Shown: one piece after another, positions 56,681-64,000 of the stretch
How the letters are laid out: each line of letters opens with the position of its first letter
Position numbering within the stretch: position 1 is the stretch's first letter
Program-made: the position numbers and the translations under genes
Notes under the pieces: model-generated
Databases searched by the model: none
Told to the model about the DNA's origin: nothing
What the model saw: the letters and a program-made list of their open reading frames with translations, nothing else
Source: Scolanthus callimorphus
Lineage: Eukaryota; Cnidaria; Anthozoa; Actiniaria; Edwardsiidae
Direction: 5' to 3'
DNA: 64,000 nucleotides
Assembly (NCBI GenBank): GCA_033964015.1
Contig: CM066914.1
Span: 11,337,831 to 11,401,830 of the forward strand

Positions 56681-57213
56681 CAGGTTGTGCAAGAATTTTG
56701 ACCCCCCTCCCCCGATTTCTAATGGTCCATCCATTTATTGCACTGCAAGCAAGGTCGTCAAAACGTTGAGCCGGTTTGTTATGATTTTTGCGCTGATTAG
56801 GTCGTAAACCGTTTTGTCGTTATGGATTTGGGGCTAGTATACATCAGAAATAGTCATATCAGCGACGCCTGTTTTCCAAGACACACTATTAGTCTTATGA
56901 AAGGATTGCCTAGCACTGATGGCATCTCGAGATTCGAAATAGCAGTTACCACGCCACTCCTTCGTCGTTCATTCTAAATAAACACTTTTAAAAAGTTGTA
57001 TGCTTTTAGTATCCATTGCATTCTCTGTGTTCATTATCGTGTACCGCCGCATCACCCGCAGTGCAACTATAAATGGCGACGTTATTTACGCCTCTCTTCT
57101 TTGTAGCAAGAGTACGATCATCGTTACTACTTTTAGTTTTTTAGTCGCCTCCATCTCGAAAGCTGAGCGCGAGGACAGCCCGATGACGTAATGTCGAGAC
57201 GATTGCGCATGCT
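56324..57213. other. Convergent intergenic region
   Basis: 890 bases between the stop of the giant receptor (plus) and the stop of the MPP gene (minus). It should hold both 3' UTRs. AATAAA occurs at 56608 and near 56974 on the plus strand. A run of about 18 G lies near 56660. No other gene is recognised. Confidence 0.6.
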
Positions 57214-59467
57214 CTACCGTGTCCATTCCACTGGTACCCACAGGGATTGTGAAGCTACTTTGTCAAGGGCGTCACTAAGCTGCATAAAAGCTTCTTGTAG
57301 GTCCGCGTTGACTATAGTTAGGTCAAACAGGTGCCCGTACTCTTGTTCAAGAGTATCTCCAGTCTTAATCATATCTTGAAGATCGTCGTCCTAAGGAAGG
57401 AACATAATTTGTGCTTAAGCATCGCATAACTGATCATGAGCCGTGATTCTGTTGCCTCGGCTGTTGTAAAGCATATATTTTGTTTGACTGACATTTTAGG
57501 GCGCGTGATGAGCCGTGCTGTGTCGCGACCGTGTTACGTGAGGAAGCTCCGTGCCGTGACTTTGCCGCGTGCTGTCACTTCACAATCACGCTCAGTTTGA
57601 AGTCGGTATTCAAAGTTCACGTGATTGAGATTCAAGAATTCTACTGCCTTATAAAGATACTATGATTGCTCAATTCATTACTAACGCAAAAACAAATGGT
57701 GCTCTTTCCTTAATTAGAGTGCACGTTTTAGTTCCTTATTATAGTAGAACAACAGGTTTTGAAGTATAGAGACCCTTGGCCAGAGCAAATACCGAGGATG
57801 CGGTACTAATATAATCGACTTACTTTAAAGGAGCGCATTCCCCTTTTCCTGTCAGACTTGGATTTCATGGTGAGACGAGTGCTTCGTAGAGTTTCTAGCG
57901 ACGGTGGCTTGATGTAGACGAGATAAGGTTTGTATTCCTTCTTTCTGAGTGTTTTGATTGCCTTTCGGGATATTAAATACTTTAGTAGACATAACATACT
58001 ACCAGATTATACAGGAACAACGAGCATTTCTTATGCTATCACTATCGTTTGGCGTATTTCCATGTTTGTTGCGAATATCAAGATCGAGGATATGTTGTGA
58101 TATATGGACACAAAATTTTCTGGATTTATGTTCACAGAGCTCTCTGATTGGCGAAGAGTTTACAAACCAGATCGTGTCTTTATTTATGCCTTTACCTGCT
58201 GGAAAAAGCTATTTACCAACATTGTTTTTGACGGTTTATTTGGCGATTCACTAGAAAAAGGACGGTATTTTATTTTGAAATCATTATCAAGAGAAACGTT
58301 TCCAAACGGAGCTTGACTCGCCTTGTAAAGGGCTTCAAGCTGCGGGATTCTAACACAATCTACCGCGTGAATTTTTATATTATTAAACCTAATATAACCG
58401 CTTTTCAGTAAAATCGCATTTTTATGAAACAATACCTTGAATGAAAATAAAGTATAAGTGCGATAAAATAACAGTATTCTTACCGATGATTGTACCTTGA
58501 GTACACACATCTTCCCAGTCTTGAGAACTCTCTTGATCGAGTCTATTGATGTACCGTACAGGCATTTCCTGAACTCGCCGAACTCGATGAACTTGTTGTT
58601 TTGCGCGTAGCTCTCCATGGTTGGTCGGGAAACAAAGTAGTACTCACGCCCGTCTGTCTCATATGGGCGCATGCGCCGTGAGGTGTCTACAATGATATAA
58701 CATGGAATCACCATCTTGTGGATATTGACAAGCCAGAAGACCTTGTAAATGGGCTCAATATTTATATGGTACTGGCTGCATGCACTCCTGTACTTCTAAT
58801 GTGGACCGTCGTTTAAATTCTCTGAATTAGCTATTCTGGCGGACAAGGTATATTTTAATTAACGTTTTACCCTAAATATTATTCCCATGCATGGAAAAAA
58901 GAGATGGTGGAGCATCGGGAAAAGAGAAATGCGAAATTCACCGGTGGCCTTAGGTGCGCTGTAGATGAGCTCAGAATATCAATCGTAACGGGTGTTTCAC
59001 TTACGGGGCACAGCAGTTGTGAAGCGTTCATTGTCGCTTGCCAACAGGCGCTTCTTCAGTTCGTTTCTTCCGACCCCTGGTGGACCTGCGTGTAAAATAC
59101 GATCGTCAAAATGGCAAAGATAACCTAGAAGAGCGATATTCAAAGGAACGAGAGGCAAACGAAGTTACGGTTCTTCCTTTGCGCCTTCGAAGACAACAGG
59201 TTTCAGGTTTCAAATCATTAAATGTTCCAGCACTATTATACAGTATGCCGTCTTGTTCCTGTCTAACAAAGGACCCAGAAAAATTTGGGTACCATACTTT
59301 CAAAATTGGAACCACTATGTTTTTTCAAAATAATTATTTTTTTATTTTGTCATGAATGAGCAAAAGAGTTGTTCAAAAGTAAGTACCTATCAGGACCACA
59401 AGTCTTTGTTTCCCATCAGTAGGAGAAAACTGCGTCACCTCTTCATATGTTAGCGCTTTTTCGCCTT
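57214..59467 (-). CDS. MPP guanylate-kinase-like domain exons
   Basis: Exon 59467-59387 ends YEEVTQF..QRLVVLI. 59085-59005 reads GPPGVGRNELKKRLLASDNE and ends VP. 58686-58484 reads TSRRMRPYETDGREYYFVSR, FIEFGEFRKCLYGTS and MCVLKVQSS. 57961-57824 reads AIKTLRKKEYKPYLVYIKPP. 57390-57214 reads DDDLQDMIKTGDTLEQEYGH, LFDLTIVNADLQEAF and ends WVPVEWTR-stop. All phases join (VP|H TSR across an intron). MAGUK kinase-like domains bind phosphoproteins and are not expected to be catalytic. Confidence 0.93.
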
Positions 59468-62400
59468 CTGTGGAACAAGACATAAACGAAGTCCATCAAC
59501 CCTGAAGTCCTGCATTGGAGTAAAAATAAAAGTGAAGTCGGAAAATCTGCCTCACCCGATTCCTCTTTCTGAGTGTCCATCAATTTGCTCTCTTTTCTTT
59601 TCCTTTTCCTCCATTTAAAGTTCTTAACTGGGTTCAGAGCTGAGGTAGAAAGAATACACACTAACTGCTGTAATTCGATTGAAAATTCACAAGGCGCGAC
59701 TCGTTTCGGGTTATCTCTCATGAAAGTTTAAAGACCTTGGTAATTAAGAGTTAATAAACGGTCATTCTACATATATATTAACAGTATTTCTCACCACCAT
59801 TCTTCTGTTTGTGATTTTCCGTCTCTGCAAACAACTTGTCAAATAAAAATCGCCTGTGAAGAAATATAAATAGGTTATGTAGAAATACAAAATAAATGTT
59901 ATCGTCGCATTCTATAACACGCCAATCTTCATGCCATACTTCTCTTGAAATTGCTTGCTAGGCACAAGGCCTATGTTGTTATTGGTATCATCTTCCTTCC
60001 TTGCCTGTGATATTAATGAAAAAAATATACTAATTATCAAACATACCGATGGACATTGAAAACAACAAGCTCTTACCTGCCACCAATTTGGATCTTCCCT
60101 GCTCACTATCTGCAGTATGTCACCTTTATTAAGGGGTAACCCTGCTTCTTTACATGGGATTAAGTCGTCGTTTTCGGGTTCATAGTTGAAAAGTACCCGT
60201 AGTCGGATCTGGAAAAATATATTGTGTTTAAGAAACAAGATCCTAAAAGAGCTGAAAGAAACGAGAAAGGTCGGAAGTATAAACTGCGCAGAAAAGAGTG
60301 GAAAACAAAAGACAAAGTGAAAGTGAGAAGACGGGGGTATGATTTGAAATGGGGATAACGATAGAGATGGTGGCATTGTTGAAGATGAAGGTGTGATGGT
60401 CATGCGATAGATCAACATGCATTTACTTTATTTTCGATGTAAGATTTCCTGTTCACAGATTTTGCAGGAATGATCTTGAACATCACTGATCCTGATACTC
60501 GTTCCTGTGTAAACACAATACAAAGTTTGTTATGGCCCTAGTCATGGTAACTCTACTCCAGCCCTACATTCACAACCGGACTAAATTACCATGACTTCTA
60601 CAACTTCATTAGTCGTCTTTCCTGTGACGCACTGATTGTTGATCTCCAGGATGACATCACCCACGCCTAGCGTACCTAACAGAGGCAAGAAGAAATGTGA
60701 TGATGAGCTGAATAGAAATGGCCTTACTATATTTTGAGAAGAGTATTGAGCATTGTGATAGCGGGATGTCGTTGTAGATGAAGTACTGTCTTCTGAGAAG
60801 AGTATTGAGCATTGTGATAGCGGGATGTCGTTGTAGATGAAGGCAATGACTGTGAGCATTAGAGATACCCATAGTTCTTCCATCAAGAAAATTACTAATG
60901 TTCACAAGAATAGCCAGCGCAAACCACGAACAATGAAACAAAACAGGAAGATCACAGATTTTTGATAAAACTATATAAGGGATATACGTGAAGACTGGTC
61001 GGATACGAGGAGTGTTGGCCTGTCCGCCTGGACCCTTCCAAAACAGGACGTTATAGTATAGATCGGTAAGGCGGTTCGCCAAGACCGCCAAGTCAACGTG
61101 TCCTGTGGCGGTTAACCAACGATCACCTAGGGGGCGGTCGTCCAGCGTACACTTTTCTTGGGACTTTGATGCCGGACAATCGACCCGTTGACTTGGTAGA
61201 GCTAAACTGAGAGAACTGGGCCGCTTCGCTGAGGCCGCCTTGATGATGACGATGATGATAATAACGTCTCTAAAGCCACGTGGATGACTTACTACTCCTC
61301 TACGGCGGTCGGTTACGAACTAATGGCTTACCATTCTCGTACCCAGAGCTCCTCGGCTCGTCTGCTCGCAGGGGAGGCTCTGGTGACATCCATTTGAGGA
61401 CCTTTGCTGATTGGCTGGTTTTGAACGTTGGTGCATGCGCAGAAATATCTTCTCTCGACGGCTCTGTATCAAATCTCGCGCATGCGTCAGTGGCTGTCAC
61501 CAGAGCCTCCCCCGCGAGGAGACGAGCCGGGGAGCTCTGGGTACGAGAATGATGGCTTACCACTTCGATCTATGACGCCACCATGCAATATCCTGGCGAT
61601 AGTAACATCTCCCGTGTCCTCGTCACTACTCACTGTTGCTCCCTTTCACAAGGTAAACAGAAACAAACACTATTATAGGCCTATCTCCAACGAGAAAGGT
61701 ATGAAAAGTTTGTGAACAGTGTACATGAAAGGACTCAGAAGTCAAACGGCCATCATCTGCGACATGTTCTGCGGTTACCATTGCGGAATACAATTAATAC
61801 AAAAGCATTTCACGACTCTTACCAAGGGATCTTTTCCACTTTTAATGAGCCTCACAAACTTAACAGGGCTTCCAGGGAAATCCGACAGAGTCTTAAATGG
61901 TTCCAGCCCAGATGAGGATGATAGGGACTCGTCCGCGCTGCTCTGTATTAAACTTGGTGGGTAATCTCTCGAAGCTACACGATCGTGAGTGACCAGTAAA
62001 CCCTGAGGGAAGCGACTAGCATTAATGCTGATTCATTAGGTGTCGTTAGATCAAACGAACACTGGGATATTGCACACCTCGTAAAGAATCCACATCATCA
62101 AATGATAAATTCAGCAATAATGAAGCACGTGCCTTCACTATGCGCCGCGCGTATTATTAGATGCCATCTCGAACGATGTTTCGATTTTCCCACAAACCGC
62201 ACGGCGTGCACATAGAACCGAGTGAAAGTCAGTGAAAACGCACAGTGAAAATGCACACTTTGTGCTTAGTTCGATGAGAAGGCGAGCCCAAAGACCCCAA
62301 CCTCGAATATATATGCGTCTCCAACGCATTTGTGGAAAATATGTCTCGGGACCTCTGAACACTTTCAAAGCAGCCGCCTTACCGGCAGTCGGGCAACTAA

Positions 62401-63470
62401 AGGTACCTGTGCAGACTGTAAAACTGAACCCGCCTTCCGTTATTAGCGTAAGCTATGTAGGAAGTAATCTATTTAAGAATTATAAGGCATGTTCAACAAA
62501 GTGTACGAGCACCGGAGCTGGCATGTGGCATATTTCATGTTCGGTATTCAATTAAACACCCAATACTGTTCGAACAAGGTTGCATCTAGGTTACCTTGAA
62601 GTGTGGATTGGATAGAATTTGCATCAAGTCATCAAGATCACAATCTCGTTCTGGCTGTTGTTCCATAGAATGAAGAAGCTAAAACAAACGGAGAAAGGGT
62701 TAAAGTTTGCCTTTCGAAGTCAATTCTTACTGTAGTTTCGGGGTATACGATTCACGGTTCAGTGGGGCTATAACATGACCAATAATCATGTTTTAATAAG
62801 TGTCAATAAAAAAATGAAATTAAAAATAGATCAGTCATTTATTGGCGAAAATTGCGCAGTGCAATCCTAATAGGAATTATATTTTGGGGGATTTTTTTTA
62901 TTCTTTGAGCCTTCCCCATTCAGATTAATATTGACATTGATGTCGAGACAGTAACCCTACCCACATTACACTTGTTATTGACGGGAAAAGAATAATTACG
63001 CCTAGAAACAGGAAGCCATTTGAAAACCGCCTAAATTTGATATTTAATCTCTTCATTCAGCCCTAACCAATACCGCTGAAGCCACAGGAAATAAGCCGCC
63101 CCGACGGCGAGACCACAAAGTGTACGGCTCTCTAGGCTGCTGGTAAAGAAGCTAATAGCTTGTCTTTTTGCTGATAACAAGTGACGATTTTAGATTCATC
63201 GCAAAAACTTATTCATTTTGAAGTTAAAACAGCAGCCGTTTCTTGCGGCGGCCCGTAATAATATATTGCAGCGGCTTTAGAGCATAAAATTGTTTATTTT
63301 TGCACGCTCATTCGACAAAAATGAAATCGACAGAGGACTTCCCGCTATACCATTAATCATTTCCTAATTCATGTGTGAATTATCATGTCACCTCTGCAGC
63401 CAGTTGATTGGCACGGACGTTAACAGCATCGCCTCGATTGAGCTCCTTCACTGAGACTGTGTTATGAACC
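57214..63470 (-). CDS. MPP/p55-family MAGUK scaffold (5' end beyond window)
   Basis: Fifteen exons, read on the minus strand: 63470-63392, 62678-62595, 61942-61823, 61642-61561, 60675-60590, 60504-60427, 60208-60077, 60004-59919, 59853-59795, 59627-59556, 59467-59387, 59085-59005, 58686-58484, 57961-57824, 57390-57214. Order: L27, PDZ, SH3, Hook, guanylate-kinase-like, the plan of membrane-associated guanylate kinases of the MPP group, which scaffold junction and polarity complexes under the membrane. IKPPSLETLRSTR and CKEAGLPLNKGDILQIVS are nearest to MPP7/MPP3 as I recall them. The N-terminus is outside the window. One exon (63470-63392) has an apparent extra base, and a short piece after the second L27 exon seems missing. 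Confidence 0.9.
59556..59853 (-). CDS. MPP Hook region exons
   Basis: Exon 59853-59795 reads RFLFDKLFAETENHKQKNG. 59627-59556 reads KNFKWRKRKRKESKLMDTQK. The basic stretch WRKRKRK fits the Hook (protein 4.1-binding) segment between SH3 and guanylate-kinase domains. Confidence 0.8.
59919..60208 (-). CDS. MPP SH3 domain exons
   Basis: Exon 60208-60077 reads IRLRVLFNYEPENDDLIPCK, EAGLPLNKGDILQIVSRED and PNWWQ. 60004-59919 reads ARKEDDTNNNIGLVPSKQFQ then EKYGMKIG. ALYDY-like start, WW and the P-S-K-x-F-Q-E end are present. The donor of the second exon (GTTATA at 59918) is weak; it was chosen because it keeps the phase. Confidence 0.88.
60427..61942 (-). CDS. MPP PDZ domain exons
   Basis: Exon 61942-61823 starts with a Ser-rich linker and reads SPVKFVRLIKSGKDPL. 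61642-61561 reads GATVSSDEDTGDVTIARILH and GGVIDRSG. 60675-60590 reads TLGVGDVILEINNQCVTGKT and NEVVEVM. 60504-60427 reads ERVSGSVMFKIIPAKS. The carboxylate-binding loop KDPLGATV takes the place of the usual EPLGATI, so ligand binding is likely kept. Confidence 0.92.
60733..60842. repeat. ~59-bp tandem duplication in an MPP intron
   Basis: GAGAAGAGTATTGAGCATTG followed by TGATAGCGGGATGTCGTTGT occurs twice in direct order. Confidence 0.92.
61334..61551. mobile_element. Family B TIR element, 218 bp, with 11-bp target duplication
   Basis: Left end TTCTCGTACCCAGAGCTCCT, then GCTCGTCTGCTCG and GAGGCTCTGGTGAC; right end is the inverse, ending GGGGAGCTCTGGGTACGAGA. ATGGCTTACCA is present on both sides (61323-61333 and 61552-61562). 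That duplicated target contains the 5' splice site of the MPP exon 61642-61561. Confidence 0.88.
61943..62594. other. MPP intron lacking an expected short exon
   Basis: MPP proteins normally continue the second L27 with an ALL..HD helix before the linker to PDZ. I do not see it on the minus strand here. The neighbouring exons are both phase 0, so direct joining is possible. Confidence 0.4.
62595..63470 (-). CDS. MPP L27 region exons, one apparent frameshift
   Basis: Exon 63470-63392 reads VHNTVSVKELNRGDAV in one frame and NVRANQLAAE in the next, the switch falling at an AAA run near 63421. Exon 62678-62595 reads LLHSMEQQPERDCDLDDLMQ then ILSNPHFK. Joined, they resemble the end of a first and most of a second L27 heterodimerisation domain of MPP proteins. 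The 79-base exon would be 78 without the extra base, keeping phase 0 on both sides. Confidence 0.65.
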
Positions 63471-64000
63471 TGAGGAAGAAGATCGAATGACAGTGACTTC
63501 CCCTACCAAAGTGCTTAGATTAGCTTTGTTTATCCTAATCTTGATGCATTCGAGATGGATTATACTTGAAATTTAAAGAATGGCAATTAATTTCTGGTTT
63601 GTTTGGTTTCCAAATGGCGATTATATATAACCAGGAAAATAACGACTTTTCTTTTGTTTTCCTATATTTTCTGTTCTTATGTGAGTTTTATAAACGAGTA
63701 TAATATTATACTTAAACAGCAAAATGATTTTGTGCAGGTAGTTTCTAGAAATAGTAATTATTTTACAAGTAGTTCTTATGCTAAAGTTGAATAATTCTTA
63801 TGCTAAAGTTGAATAATAAAGTTTATTATTATTATTAGTAGTAGTGTCGCGTAATTTTCATGCAATGAAATATGCCACGTTACGCAATAATTTTGCAATG
63901 AACTAAAATATACAAAAGTGAGTGATGTGAAGAAAAAATGAATTTGAAAAGGAAACAAACAAGAAAGTATGAGATACGCAAAACAAACTTCATGTTTCGT
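63471..64000. other. MPP intron or upstream sequence at the window edge
   Basis: AT-rich, with a short duplicated TTCTTATGCTAAAGTTGAAT near 63774-63812 and a TTATTATTATTAGTAGTAGT run. The 5' exons of the MPP gene should lie to the right of the window. None is recognised here. Confidence 0.5.

Noticed and set aside
62138..62555. Open frames on both strands around 62.1-62.5 kb
   Set aside because: No recognisable domain and no in-phase splice signals linking them to the MPP exons.
1..64000. tRNA, rRNA or other structured RNA genes
   Set aside because: No cloverleaf, rRNA core or snRNA-like motif was recognised by eye; a covariance-model scan would be needed to exclude them.

Overview
The window is animal nuclear DNA. 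It has many short introns with GT-AG borders, 54/36/18-base collagen exons, extracellular domains built from phase-1 exons, and many small inverted-repeat transposons. An early-branching metazoan, most likely an anthozoan cnidarian, fits the domain mix best. That is an inference; no sequence comparison was possible. All exon models below were read by eye from splice signals, codon phase and domain recognition.

Layout. (1) 1-3606, plus strand: the 3' end of a fibrillar collagen gene, with Gly-X-Y exons followed by a COLFI C-propeptide. The last exon carries an apparent 1-base deletion. (2) 4587-56323, plus strand: one very large gene, 42 exons by my reading and about 3,100 codons. Its order is signal peptide, LamG-like, LamG-like, MAM, TLDc interrupted by an F5/8C (discoidin) domain, EGF, LamG-like, a possible SEA-like region, 13 fibronectin type III domains, and then an ionotropic-glutamate-receptor-like core. 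The core holds a split ligand-binding lobe, a TM helix, a pore loop with the potassium-channel filter TLGYGD, a second helix, the second lobe, a last TM helix and a short charged tail. (3) 57214-63470, minus strand, running off the right edge: a membrane-associated guanylate kinase of the MPP (p55) family, nearest MPP7/MPP3 by recalled motifs. It converges on gene 2.

The most striking DNA feature is a minisatellite of about 18.1 kb (11238-29352; about 169 units of 107 bp). Each unit copies the last ~54 bases of a LamG exon together with its 5' splice site and ~53 bases of intron. Two further arrays in the same gene also span a 5' splice site: an 84-bp unit x5 after FN3-13, and a 40-bp unit x6 in the second ligand-binding lobe. 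In the MPP gene a transposon target-site duplication has copied a 5' splice site as well. Repeated duplication of exon-intron borders is the pattern in this window that known feature types do not explain.

How the genes fit together. Gene 2 would encode a type I-like surface receptor whose ~2,500-residue adhesive ectodomain is tethered to a predicted K+-selective, ligand-gated pore. The collagen gene upstream encodes extracellular matrix. The MPP gene downstream encodes a membrane scaffold. No functional link among the three is shown by the sequence.
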